Below, piece by piece: positions 1 through 9,343 of a DNA stretch of 11,672 nucleotides; the stretch's first letter is position 1, and every line of letters begins with the position of its first letter. Below the pieces are notes generated by a model, which saw only the letters and a list, made by a program, of their open reading frames with translations, was not told where the DNA came from and made no database searches. The stretch is from assembly GCA_027596195.1 (NCBI GenBank), contig JADGJG010000858.1:1-11672 (forward strand). Reading direction: 5' to 3'. The DNA comes from Podochytrium sp. JEL0797 (Eukaryota; Chytridiomycota; Chytridiomycetes; Chytridiales; Chytriomycetaceae). The position numbers and the translations under genes are program-made.

Positions 1-27
1 CCCCCCCCCGCCCCCCCCCCCCCCCCC

Positions 28-67
<40 letters not shown>
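1..67. repeat. near-pure poly-C tract at the left edge
   Basis: The first 67 bases are C except for G at 10, 28 and 29. The tract lies at the very edge of the window, inside the intron of the ATG16 gene whose donor is at 101. A homopolymer this long beside ordinary sequence suggests an unresolved sequencing or assembly end more than biology. It has no telomere-like unit. It is the reason the rest of the ATG16 gene cannot be followed. Confidence 0.85.
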
Positions 68-70
<3 letters not shown>

Positions 71-101
71 CAAAATCAAAAAAGCGCAATCCGACACATA
101 C

Positions 102-1383
102 CCGAAGCCTGCTCGTCGAAATAGACCAAATCTTGACCGAATTGTCGTTCGAAGTTCCCATAACCAAATCCCCGTCCAAACTGAACGCCACAGACATGAC
201 AGCCTGCATAGACCCAATCAAGCTGCTCTTGAACGCACCCGTGCGCGCGTCCGTGAGAATCAATTTTTTGTCGTTGCCTCCCGTTGCGAGGAGGGATCCG
301 TCACGGGAGACTTGGATGCAGTTGATTTCGGAGTCGTGGAGGCTCTGGTGATGATTGGATTAACCCAACCAAAAACGGAGGAGTGCGCACGATTTTCTTG
401 GCGGCCATGGTAGGAGGAATGCATCGGATAATCTTTTCGCCTTTCGATCTGTGCAGCGGGGGGAATCAGGAGTGAATTCGGACTGGGGGGGAAAACTCAC
501 GCGTCTTCCAATTCTCGAGAACTGTCGCGACGAATCGATTCAGCTTGTTTTGACTTCAACGCGCTAGAAAAGAAGCATAAGCTAAGTATCAAACGCGGGC
601 CGCTCGAAAGCAAACGCGTCTTGCCTGACAACAAACTCATTGACTTCATTCATTTTGGACGCCTCCTCCTGCTTCAACTTGATCCATCTCTCGACAAGCT
701 CATTGTTTTCAGCTTCAAGCTTCTTGGCCTTCTCAGTGGCCAATTTCCACTGCTCCTCGCGTTGCACAATCTCAAGCTGCAACGCAGCCATTTCGTCCTT
801 TAGAATCTGAATCACGCCGTCCTTTTCCTTCAACAGATCCAATGCATCGCGCAGTTTGATGTTCAAGGAGTTGTTTGCAGCGAGGTATTTGGTTCGGCTG
901 GGTTCAATTGGAAATCAACAAGGTGTCTCGAAAGCGAATGCAATCTCTCTCGTTAACACTCAACTCGTCCATCAATATCTTCTTATTGCGTTCCTCCGCC
1001 TGAATCGTCTCATTCATGGACACCAATCGCTGAGCATTCTGACTCTGCGTTTTGAACAAATCGACTCGCTCGTCTTGAAGCACTCTGAGCTGTTGTTCCA
1101 TCGCACCAAACTTACGCTGCGCATCAGGCGACCTGGTCGGGTATTCAGTACGACCACATCAACCTTGGACTCACCCTGTTTCCTGCGCCTGGCTCAGCAT
1201 CTTTTGCGATTCGAGAAACTGCGTTTTGTACACATCGACTTGGCCTTCGAGCGAGACGATGCGTTGGCTGAGGGCAGTGGTCTTGGCAGAGAGTGCGTTG
1301 GCCGTACAGAAAGTGGAAGCGAATTGGGCGGCGGTCAAGTCGCGTGTGGCGAGGGAAGTGGTGAGTTGGTCGTGCCAGAGCAT
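102..1383 (-). CDS. ATG16: autophagy protein ATG16 with WD40 repeats, 3' part missing
   Basis: ATG16 binds the ATG12-ATG5 conjugate and directs lipidation of ATG8 at the phagophore membrane. Proposed exons (minus strand): 1383-1175, 1132-920, 897-637, 563-501, 448-391, 344-102, with a donor GTATGT at 101 leading off the window. Phases agree throughout, giving 349 residues so far. The start MLWHDQLTTSLATRD fits the short Trp/Arg ATG5-binding segment. Residues about 40-235 are coiled coil and include ALQLEIVQREEQ and ENNELVERWIKLKQEEA, strongly ATG16-like. A short linker follows. The last 81 residues hold WD40 units: HDSEINCIQVSRDGSLLATG, then a second ending in SVKIWSI. The intron before exon 3 is uncertain: 919-898 would be only 22 nt, while donor 964 gives 67 nt in the same phase and removes 15 residues. 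The start lies only 94 bp from the upstream gene's stop. Confidence 0.88.
898..964 (-). other. ambiguous ATG16 intron: 22 nt or 67 nt
   Basis: The acceptor AG at 899-898 is the only usable one before the KYLAANN coding segment. Two GT donors restore the frame with the same phase: GTTGAT at 919 (22-nt intron) and GTTGAG at 964 (67-nt intron). The 67-nt version matches the size of other introns here. The extra residues kept by the 22-nt version (SVNERDCIRFRD) look like good coiled coil. Unspliced, the segment reads into an in-frame TGA. Confidence 0.6.
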
Positions 1384-1477
1384 TTTTGGGAATAAAGCAC
1401 TTTCGGGAATTTTGCACTGAGTCTAGATAGCGTTTGTGTGACTAATTTATACCGAATTTCGTCCTCTATTGATTCAT

Positions 1478-3681
1478 CTATGCCAAACTGTGCTTTTGAA
1501 ACGCGTCCGCAACCTTACCACCAAAAAATTGAATCCCCACCAACAACCCCTTCTCCATCGTTGCCCCGTTCCCTCGAGGATCCGAAAAGCTCAAGCAAGA
1601 GCCGAGAAATTCAAACAGTTTTGGGAACGGAAGCTGATCGACCTCACCACTACCGCATTCCCCGGCACAGCCAACGGCCGCGTGTTCCGCCCACAACAGC
1701 GCGTATTGAAACAGGTCTATCATGGAGTCCAAAACCAACAGATGAAGAAACAGTGACCGTCTGTGTGAGGATCGCGCTGATCGTTCCACCATTTTCACCG
1801 CGAGGCCCTTGAGAGTATCCAAAAAGTACAAAACGGCTTGCCGGACGACTTCAACAATCGATAAAAGGCATGATCCATACGGTAGCGTGTCTGTTGCAAG
1901 GAATTCACCAAGATACTTGCGGCTTGACGTCTTGGTGGTTCCAAGCAGTGTCCGGTCACATCGCGTTTCGATATGCCTCTGGATTCCATCCAAATGCGAA
2001 GAAACCGCGGCTTGAAAGCGTTGAACAATGGTAGGAATGGAATTCGGAAAGGAGGCAGAAGGCAGGACTCGACACGATTTATCGGAGAATTCAACGACAA
2101 CGGTCGAAGCACCAGAAACGCAAAGACGAACGCGTTTTTGAGTTGGATCGGACAGATCATCAAGGATTTGGAGTTCCATACTCTGCGAGGCGGTTGTTCA
2201 GAAAGGTGGTTGTCGGACGCGTCAAAAATACCTTTTGGAGATCCCGCAATGTCGACAGCGAGGAGGCAGTCGATTTCAAAGATATTCTCAAGAATGAGAT
2301 TGGATGGAAGGACAGCGAGTAAGAATTGAGTTGAGAGATTCCCGATCGGAGCAACTCAGCGACTTGCGGGACGTCCGTAAATTTTGTACAGAGCTGAAGT
2401 GGTAAGGATGAGGCAACGAATTACATGAACTTGAAGCGAGCATGTATTCCTCACCGTGACGATGGTCATGAAAACAAGCGACCCGATGACTGAAATTGAA
2501 TCGGGAGTTTCTTGCAGCAACGAATCCTGAAGCATGCAATGAATGTTTCAGTATGAACCAAAGACCTCCCGTTGCTCTCACCAAACAAACTTCACCATGG
2601 CAAAGCTTCCCTCTCACCCCCGGTCCCTTTTCCATCATGCAAAAATCCAACAACACAGCCAAACACCCCGTCACACCACCCCCAGTCCCTCGCAACAAAC
2701 CCAACATCATATTTTCAAGTCCAGTCGAAACCACCATCGAATCCAACAACACCTGATGCTTGTTCCGCTGCCCAAACCCATCAAGCGTCGAAAAATACGC
2801 ATCGACATGCGCAACCGCAATCTCTGGCACGTTGTTAACATTTGCAAACAGGCACCGCAAGGAATGCTCGAGCACGGGGAACGCGTGAAACAAGAACATG
2901 AGCTCTTGTCCTCGTTGCAGAGCGTCAAGGGATTCCAACAGCTGGGGTTTGTGAGAATCGGGTACAAATCGCGTCTCCTCAATGAGGGTTGCGAGATGAT
3001 GATCTGAATTGTGGAGGATTTCAAGAGCAGTTTGCGGGAAGTCATGGAACGCCGTGAGGTTCGGATGGCGGTCGAAACTGTTCAACTGCCATGTTGCGTT
3101 CATCTCGAGATCGAAAATGGCATTCAGATTGAAAGTATCACGTATCAAAAGGACCATCAAATCGATGTAAGAATATGGTATTTCCGCGGACGTGACGAAC
3201 CCATGCCAGACGAGGTTGCGCAGATTCAAGCCGGTCGGGACGAATAGGACTTTCAAGACTTTGATCAGAGTGGGATGAAGCAAGGAACCGAGGTCTAATG
3301 AGGAGAGAAGGTCTCGCAGGATCATGGTTTTTGGTTTCGCTGGGCTGTTTGATGCAAGCAGATTGTACAGCCCACGTTCGAGGAGGGTGCACACGATCCT
3401 GCATTTTGTATTCAAGAGCTGGAACCAGAATAGATCAATGGCACATACGCAGCTTGGGTCGCTTTGTTTACTTTCAGCGAGAGCTGCCGTTTTGGCGCGA
3501 GCAACGAGAGTTGTTTGACCGCATCCAATTCGTCCCCGACAGCGAAGAGCAAGTCGACAGTATCCCAATTGATGGGAGAGAGGATTATGTCCGATCCAAC
3601 AGAACAGGCTGGTTCAGCGGACGCGGGCAGTGCCAGAATTGATTGGACTTCGACCGAAAGCGCGGACTCGCGTCGATTCAT
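1478..3681 (-). CDS. ERMARD: ERMARD-like protein with a DUF4209 RNxxxHG motif
   Basis: Five exons (minus strand): 3681-3472, 3418-2582, 2526-2455, 2393-2232, 2182-1478. All junctions are phase 0 with GT-AG introns of 49-61 nt, giving 661 aa, close to the roughly 680 aa of animal ERMARD. Residues about 131-145 read PTGLNLRNLVWHGFV, which contains the RNxxxHG motif that defines DUF4209. A second His-Gly element (VRGKLCHGEV) lies near residue 345. The segment after it, encoded by exons 3 and 4, has a hydrophobic stretch (SVIGSLVFMTIV). Exon 5 ends in a mixed helical region with an RSARSSHRRS basic patch. ERMARD is described in animals as an endoplasmic reticulum membrane-associated protein of poorly known function linked to RNA degradation. 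I chose ATG 3681 because no upstream ATG fits before the neighbouring P1 stop at 3793. Family membership is fairly sure; function in this organism is not. Confidence 0.72.
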
Positions 3682-3774
3682 CGCTTTTTTCCTCAGATTC
3701 CCCAACGCGGTCAAGTCGGGAAAGGGATTCGAGAGGGTACCGTCTACTCCTCGCGACCTCACCAATTTCACCTT

Positions 3775-3780
3775 TTTATT
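3775..3780 (-). terminator. AATAAA polyadenylation signal of P1
   Basis: On the minus strand AATAAA begins 12 nt after the P1 stop codon at 3793. The following gene starts at 3681, so the P1 3' UTR must be very short or overlap the promoter of the ERMARD-like gene. Confidence 0.6.
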
Positions 3781-3792
3781 TGTTAGTCGGGT

Positions 3793-4916
3793 TCACAGGC
3801 AAAACATCGCCGCGAATCCAGCAAACGCGCCCAACACAGCCACTTTCCCTGAATTCTTAACTGGCCCAGTAGTGACAACCCCTGGCGAAGCAATTCCAGT
3901 AGCAGAGCCAGTCGATGGGGCAGTCGTTGTGGTCAATGGAGGAAGGTAAATGGAGGTGGTCGTGACGATCCCGGAGGTGTCTGTGAAACTGAATCCGTCC
4001 GTGAAAGAGACTTGCATAAAGGATAAGCATCCAGCCTAAATTGATTCAAAAGGGTGTCTGAGCACGGGTTCGCTGGGGGCATGCCAAGCCGGAAAAAAAC
4101 AGAAGAATACCGTATCGTGCGTGAGGTCACATGGGCCTCCAAGAACGGCTGCTCCCGCCTCACATACTCTCATACAAAACTCCCCATTACCCGCCATTTC
4201 AACATAATGAACCATTCCAGGATTGGCTGTCGAATCAACCCCCGAATAAGGCTCCTTTCCGCAAGACTTGTACGCGCCATCATCGTATTGTCCACCGTCG
4301 TCGTATGCTCCAGGCGCGGACATTGTGCAGTTGATGTTCAAACGGCCGCAATCCATCGATCCCCAGATTTGGTAATAGAGGCCAAACGCGGGGGCATACT
4401 TTTGAACGACGTGGGCTGAGCGGATGGCGTATTGCGGCATTGGCAATGCGCCGGGCGTGAGGTAGCTTCCCATGCAGAAAGATTGAACGAAACCCTCGGC
4501 TTGGACGATTGTTGGGAGAGTCGGCGGAACCGCGTTGTAGAAGTTGTTTTGCTACGCTATGTTAGCAGGTGGTTGATCTGTGGGACTGCCAGGGAAAGAC
4601 GCACTCACCAAGAAGATGCTGTTTGGATTCGGCAGGTTGATGCAGAAGTTGAGCTCGTCCTTGATGTAGACTTGCTGGCCAGGCATCGGGATCGTGGTGA
4701 GTGGGTAGCACGGATCGGGAGTCGCAATGTACCAGTTGTTGGCTTTGCATATCGTGATGTTGGGATCTGAAGCCGCGGTTTCAGCACTGGGCAAATCAAC
4801 GTTCGGAACTCACAGCTGCCGACGCATCCCGCTGGCAGGCCTGGTTGAGTTTGTCCGCCGGGAGTGAATTGTGCACTGGCAAGAGATGCCGCGATCAGAA
4901 CGTGAAAGGCAACCAT
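3793..4916 (-). CDS. P1: secreted 12-Cys GPI-anchored paralogue, type B
   Basis: Four exons: 4916-4814, 4766-4609, 4551-4111, 4035-3793; introns 47, 57 and 75 nt; 314 aa. Start MVAFHVLIAASLASA is a signal peptide, then QFTPGGQTQPGLP. Twelve cysteines lie in the core, including PDPC, NFCINLPNPNS, MDC, NINCT, KSCGKEPYSGVD, FCMRVC and AGC. The acidic motif SAPGAYDDGGQYDD is intact. The C-terminus has a Thr/Pro/Ser linker and then a hydrophobic tail (VAVLGAFAGFAAMFCL) preceded by small residues, typical of GPI addition. In-frame ATGs further upstream (from 4997) would bury the signal peptide, so 4916 is preferred. It is most like P2 in exon and intron sequence. The core order is reminiscent of fungal MAG1-type glycoproteins, but this is a weak resemblance. 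The protein is probably on the cell surface; its function is unknown. Confidence 0.85.
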
Positions 4917-5261
4917 GGGTGTTGGGAAAAAGAAGATCCACAAAAAGGGTTCAAAGCCAATTTCTCGGCGCTGCAAAAATAAACCCATAAAGCTCATGAA
5001 GGTCGAAGGATTTCATTACCGGTTTGAAGGGAGTTAGGGGACGCCGTGAGACGGGGAGATTTTTTATATTCGATGTAAGAGTCTGGGCGTGCCTGGGTCC
5101 CAAGTGCAATGTGGTGGCAGTTCAACCTGCAGAATACATAATATATGAAATAGAAAACTTGTTATTTTTTATCGTAGGTATTGACGTATCAAAATTATAA
5201 CCACACAGGTGACGTGCCCATATCATTCAGCACCACGCATCCCTTTACTTGCTGGTTGAGT
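4917..5261 (-). promoter_or_regulatory. P2-P1 intergenic region with TATA-like box
   Basis: This 345-bp gap holds the P2 3' UTR and the P1 promoter and leader. A TATAAAAA element lies at 5068-5061 (minus), about 145 bp upstream of the P1 ATG. Between them a GTAATG...TTTTTGCAG pair could be a 5' UTR intron, which would also remove upstream ATGs. The leader block containing TTTTTGTGGATCTT, just before the start, is shared with P2. There is no sign of another gene. Confidence 0.5.
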
Positions 5262-6384
5262 TCACATGCAAAGGATTGCCGCGAATCCAGCAAACACGCC
5301 CAATACAGCCGCTTTGCTCGAATTCTTGATTGTACCAGTGGTGGAAACTCTTGGAGAAGTGGCTCCTGGAGAAGCAGCGCCAGTAGATGGGGCAGTCGTA
5401 GCGGTCGACGGAGGAAGGAAAGTGGAGGTCGTCGTGACGACCCCGGAAGCGCCTGTGAAACTGAACCCGTCTGTGAAAGAAACTTGCATAAAGGACGAAC
5501 ATCCGACCTAAATAGAGTGTGTTTGAGCGCGGGCATGCCAAGGCGGAAAAAAATGGGGGGGTGGCCCCGAATTCACACCTTATCTTTGGTGTGGTCACAT
5601 GGGCCTCCAACAACGTTAGCTCCCGCCTCACAGACTCTCATACAAAATTCTCCGTCTCCTGCCTTTACAATATAATGAACCATTCCGGGATTGGCTGTCG
5701 AATCAACTCCGGAGTACGGTTCCTTTCCGCAAGACTTGTACGCGCCATCATCGTATTGTCCACCATTGTCGTAAGCTCCTGGCGCGGACATGGTGCAGTT
5801 GATGTTCAAACTGTCGCAATCCATCGTTCCCCAGATTTGGTAATACAGGCCAAAAGCGGGTGCGTACTTTTGAACGACGTGGGCGGAGCGAATAGCATTT
5901 TGAGGCATTGGCAATGCTCCGGGCGTGAGGTAACTTCCCATACAGAACGATTGAACGTATCCCTCACCCTGGGCGATAGTTGGAAGAGCGGGTGGAGTCG
6001 CGTTGTAGAAATTGTTTTTCTATTAAGATGTTATTATTAGTGGATGGGACTGCCAAGATAAGACACACGCACCAATATGATGCTGTTTGGGTTCGGCAGA
6101 TTAATGCAGAAGTTGAGCTCGTCCTTGATGTAGACTTGCTGGCCAGGCATCGGGATCGTGTCGGGCTTGCATGGATCGGGAGTCGAAAAGTACCAGTGGT
6201 TTGCTTGGCATTGCGTGCTGTTGTGATCTGTATGCAACTGCGGTTTCAGGAACAGCAACACGACGATCGTTAACTCACAGCTGCCGACGCATCCCGCTGG
6301 CAGGCCTGGTTGAGTTTGTCCGCCAGGAGTGAACTGGGCCGCGACAAGAGCAGCAGATGAAGAGATGATGGCGAGAGAGAGCAT
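5262..6384 (-). CDS. P2: secreted 12-Cys GPI-anchored paralogue, type B
   Basis: Four exons: 6384-6279, 6227-6073, 6019-5579, 5507-5262; introns 51, 53 and 71 nt at the same positions as P1; 315 aa. Signal peptide MLSLAIISSSAALVAA, then QFTPGGQTQPGLPAGCVGS, almost identical to the start of P4. Exon 3 (441 nt) has the same length as in P1 and nearly the same protein. Differences include DDGGQ changed to DNGGQ in the acidic motif and PQY changed to PQN. The tail is a Thr/Ser/Pro linker and KAAVLGVFAGFAAILCM, a GPI-type signal. Intron 3 shares a long block with P1 intron 3 (CTTGGCATGCC preceded by a T run), so P1 and P2 are a recent duplicate pair. Codon 1 is the ATG in context ACAGCCATGC. Function unknown; a cell-surface location is inferred. 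Confidence 0.86.
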
Positions 6385-6699
6385 GGCTGTTTCGAAAACG
6401 AAAAGATCCACAAAAAAATGTCAAGCCCAGTTCAAGCCCGATTCTTGGCAATTTGTACCTTCCACAGCCTTCCACCACTGCACTCACACACTTCACCCAC
6501 CCTTTGATTCGTTTGAATCCCGCGAGATACGACTCATTAGTAAATTCGCTCCTTATCAGAATTCGGTTACCTGCGGACCAAATTCGGTTTGAACAACCCA
6601 TAACAGCTAGACTCTTACACGCTTCGGAAATCAGGCATTTTATTGAAGAACTCGCGAAGGAAATGAGGATTGAAAAGAAAAATGAACACGAACGGAAAC
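6385..6699 (-). promoter_or_regulatory. P3-P2 intergenic region
   Basis: 315 bp holding the P3 3' UTR and the P2 promoter and leader. A leader block around 6398-6450 (TTTTTGTGGATCTTTT and GGGCTTGAA-like segments) is shared with the P1 leader. I see no clear TATA box and no additional gene. Confidence 0.5.
6638..6643 (-). terminator. AATAAA polyadenylation signal of P3
   Basis: AATAAA on the minus strand, about 57 nt after the P3 stop codon at 6700. Confidence 0.6.
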
Positions 6700-7935
6700 T
6701 CAAATAACGAGCACTCCCGCCATCATTCCAACCAACGCAAGCCCGTTCGCCAACGCACCACTCTTTGTGGTGCCTGGTTGCTGCGACACGACCGCAGAAC
6801 TCGACCCGCCAGTGGTTCCTGGAGGAGCAGCCGCAGTGGTCGGTACAGAAATGGGTGGAAGCGAAACAGAAACCGTGGTGGTCACGCCCGTGCTCGCGTC
6901 AGTGTAAGAAAAGCCTGGCGTGAACGAAACTCCCATGAACTTCATGCACCCAGCAGTGTCCTCGACCAGAGAGCACGGAAGTCCAGTCCCTTGGGCACCT
7001 GATTGGCAAATTCTCATGCAATACTCTCCATTGCCTGCCATTTCAACAGAATGCGGGAATCCGGCGTGTTTGCTCGCATCAGTCCCGGAATACGGCTCCT
7101 TTCCGCAAGACACGTAAGCACCATCGTCATATTGGCCACCGTCATCGTAGGCTCCCGGAGAAGACTGCGTGCAGTTGATGTTGAGCAAATTGCAGTCCAT
7201 CTGTCCGTGAATTTGAATGTAGTTTTGGCCGGGAACCGTAAAGTTTTTGACGACATGGGCCGATCTGACTCCGAAGGGAACCATTGGAGACGCTCCGGGT
7301 GGAAGGTAGCTTCCAACGCAGAAGGACTGAACGAACCCTGTTCGCTGGAAATTAGAAAATGGCGAGGTTGAAGGACGCGATCATTACCTTCTGCCTGAAC
7401 AACCGTTGGGAGCAACGAGCGATTGTAATAATTGTTTTGCAAGAAGATGCTGTTGGGGTTGGGGAGGTTGATGCAGAAGTTCTATCGAAATTGGTGGGTT
7501 GGTTGGTGGGTTGTGGGTCGTCGGGCGACGACCGAGGAAAGACACAAAAACACACACACACACACACCTGCTCATCCTGGATGTACACTTGCTGTCCCGG
7601 CATTGGAATCGTGGTGAGTGGGGCGCAAGGGTCGGGGCCCTCCATGCGCCAGCCGTTCAAGCTGCAGAGGGTTGTGTTCGGGACTATTAAAGGACGAGGT
7701 TTGGTCAGAGCGGGAATCGGAGGAGCGAATGAAGACATCACTTACAACTACCAACGCAGCCCTTCGGCAAACCTCAGAGCGGGAACAAATGAGAGGTTAG
7801 TGATGAGACAAGGGCAGGGGAGGCAAGGCGGAACCAGGGGAGCGAATGAAGGCTTGGCAAACCTGGCTGCGTTGCACCGTTGGGATCGATTTGGGCGTTG
7901 ACGGCGGTCAGACCAAGGAGAAGAAGCGAGAGCAT
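6700..7935 (-). CDS. P3: secreted 12-Cys GPI-anchored paralogue, type A, with extra intron
   Basis: Five exons: 7935-7863, 7772-7746 (27 nt), 7683-7568, 7481-7388, 7337-6700; introns 90, 62, 86 and 50 nt; 315 aa. Signal peptide MLSLLLLGLTAVNA, then QIDPNGATQPG as in P5. All 12 core cysteines are kept (PDPC, NFCIN, MDC, NINCTQ, VSCGKEPYSGTD, YCMRIC, AGC), with the SSPGAYDDGGQYDD motif. The tail is Pro/Thr/Gly/Ser-rich and ends in ALANGLALVGMMAGVLVI, GPI-type. The first intron is unique to this copy and lies inside the conserved QPG|LP peptide. Retaining it gives an in-frame TGA. The intron near the 3' end present in the other four copies is absent. An out-of-frame ATG about 45 bp upstream could act as an upstream ORF if transcribed. 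The 7387-7338 acceptor could also be placed at a nearby AG, but only 7338 keeps the frame. Confidence 0.85.
7551..7567. repeat. (CA)n microsatellite forming a splice donor
   Basis: Seventeen bases of alternating CA on the plus strand, read as (GT)n on the coding strand. The tract begins exactly at the donor after the DEQ codons of P3, so the donor GT is the first of about eight consecutive GTs. Confidence 0.9.
7705..7864. repeat. imperfect tandem duplication spanning P3 exon 2 and flanking introns
   Basis: Two adjacent copies, 7705-7774 and 7774-7864, share three blocks in the same order: TCAGAGCGGGAA (7705-7716 and 7774-7785), GGAGCGAATGAAG (7722-7734 and 7839-7851) and GGCAAACCT (7766-7774 and 7856-7864). 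The left copy carries the 27-nt coding exon. The right copy lacks it, has about 50 extra bases, and makes up the extra first intron of P3. Confidence 0.85.
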
Positions 7936-8005
7936 GTCGGTCGAATTTGGAAAAGATTCTGTCCCGCGGCAAAAAATTTCATTTTAATCTCCTGCAGTAT
8001 CACTG

Positions 8006-8013
8006 TCACGTGA
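8006..8013. promoter_or_regulatory. TCACGTGA palindrome upstream of P3
   Basis: An eight-base palindrome with a CACGTG core about 70 bp upstream of the P3 ATG. This core is the binding site of many bHLH factors. A single occurrence can arise by chance, so the regulatory role is only a suggestion. Confidence 0.3.
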
Positions 8014-8062
8014 ATCCAGTTGAATACACTTTTCGCCGCCATTTTCACATAATTAACACTAG

Positions 8063-8068
8063 TTTATT
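8063..8068 (-). terminator. AATAAA polyadenylation signal of P4
   Basis: AATAAA on the minus strand about 30 nt after the P4 stop codon at 8098. The whole P4-P3 gap is about 160 bp, so the P4 3' end and the P3 promoter are nearly adjacent. Confidence 0.65.
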
Positions 8069-8097
8069 GTATTGTGCAGAATGAAAATACAAAGTTA

Positions 8098-9203
8098 TCA
8101 AAGAACGAGCAAGGCCCCAATCCCAACAATTCCAGCCAAGGCGGCGGTATATCCAGCACCCTGCACAGCAGTTGCAGTGCCAGACACTGCTGCAGATTGC
8201 ACATTGGTAACCGTGGCAGTGTTGGAAGTAGCAGGAGAAGCAGAAGTGGCCGTGGCCAACGGTGGCATAAACACAGACGTGGATGTCACGGCACCGGAGA
8301 GGTCAGTGAAAGTGAATCCAGGGGCCACGTTGAAGGGAACGCCCATGAACTGGTGGCAACCAGCAGTATCCTAGTGGTATCGAATCAAAAATCAGTTCAC
8401 GCGTAACATTGTCGGAACCGCGCGTGAAAATACCTGAGTAACATCACAAGGGCCTCCAGGAACCATGGTACCCGGTCCACAGACTCTCATGCAGAAAAGG
8501 CTGTTTCCAGCCTGCTCTACATAGTGCACCATCCCTGGGTTTCCGGTCGTGGAGTTGTCGACACCCGAATACGGAGACTTGCCACACGATTTGTAGGGCG
8601 CGTCGTCAATTTGACCACCATCGTCATAAGCACCTGGAGCTGACATGGTGCAGTTGGTGCCAATCTTGGTGCAATCCAAAGTGCCGTAAACTTGGTGGTA
8701 AACTCCGAATCCGGGCGCGTTTTTGATGGAAACGTGGGCAGAACGAACCGCGTATTGTGGCATGGGAAGTGCCCCCGGAGGAAGGTACGAACCCAGGCAA
8801 AACGCTTGAACGAACCCTTCGCCTTGGTTGATGGTGGGGTATCTTGGCGGGGTCGCGTTGTAATAGTTGTTTTGCAAGAAGATGCTGTTGGGGTTCGGAA
8901 GGTTGATGCAAAAGTTGGACATGTCCTTGATGTAAACTTGCTGGCCTGGCATGGGCACGGTAGTGAGGGGGTAGCAAGGGTCCGGCGTCGGAATGTACCA
9001 ATCAAGGGCGCGACAAAGTGGGACATCAGGGTCTAAATTAAGGGAGTGATATCAATATTGATCGGAGTGGGAATTGGGGGAATGAATAAAGGCGTACATG
9101 ATCCCACGCAGCCTGGTGGCAACCCCGGCTGCGTTGGACCGCCCGGGGTAAACTGAGCCGCGACAAGGGCGGCGGATGAAGAGAGGATAGCGAGGGATAA
9201 CAT
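8098..9203 (-). CDS. P4: secreted 12-Cys GPI-anchored paralogue, type B, fewest introns
   Basis: Three exons: 9203-9098, 9032-8434, 8370-8098; introns 65 and 63 nt; 325 aa. Signal peptide MLSLAILSSSAALVAA, then QFTPGGPTQPGLPPGCVGS, near identical to P2. All 12 core cysteines are present. The acidic motif varies (SAPGAYDDGGQIDDAPY). An insertion relative to P1/P2 is visible near VDNSTTGNPGM. Both central introns found in the other copies are absent. The last intron falls between CDVTQ and DTAGC, two codons before its position in P1, P2 and P5. The C-terminal linker is Ala/Thr/Ser-rich and ends in a hydrophobic tail (LAGIVGIGALLVL), GPI-type. Function unknown. Confidence 0.86.
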
Positions 9204-9343
9204 GGTTTCTAGCGATGAATTTTTTTACAATCAATCGGAGATAGAAAGAAAGAAGCCGGACGACGCGAAAGGTTCGACTTTTGATCGATTTCTGTCCGGA
9301 TTCGAACATTTTCTTCGATTCAAACCCAGTCAAACGGCAAATA

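Noticed and set aside
1..67. Poly-C as a telomere or functional G-quadruplex region
   Set aside because: There is no repeat unit, and it sits at the window edge inside a gene that must continue; an artefact is more likely.
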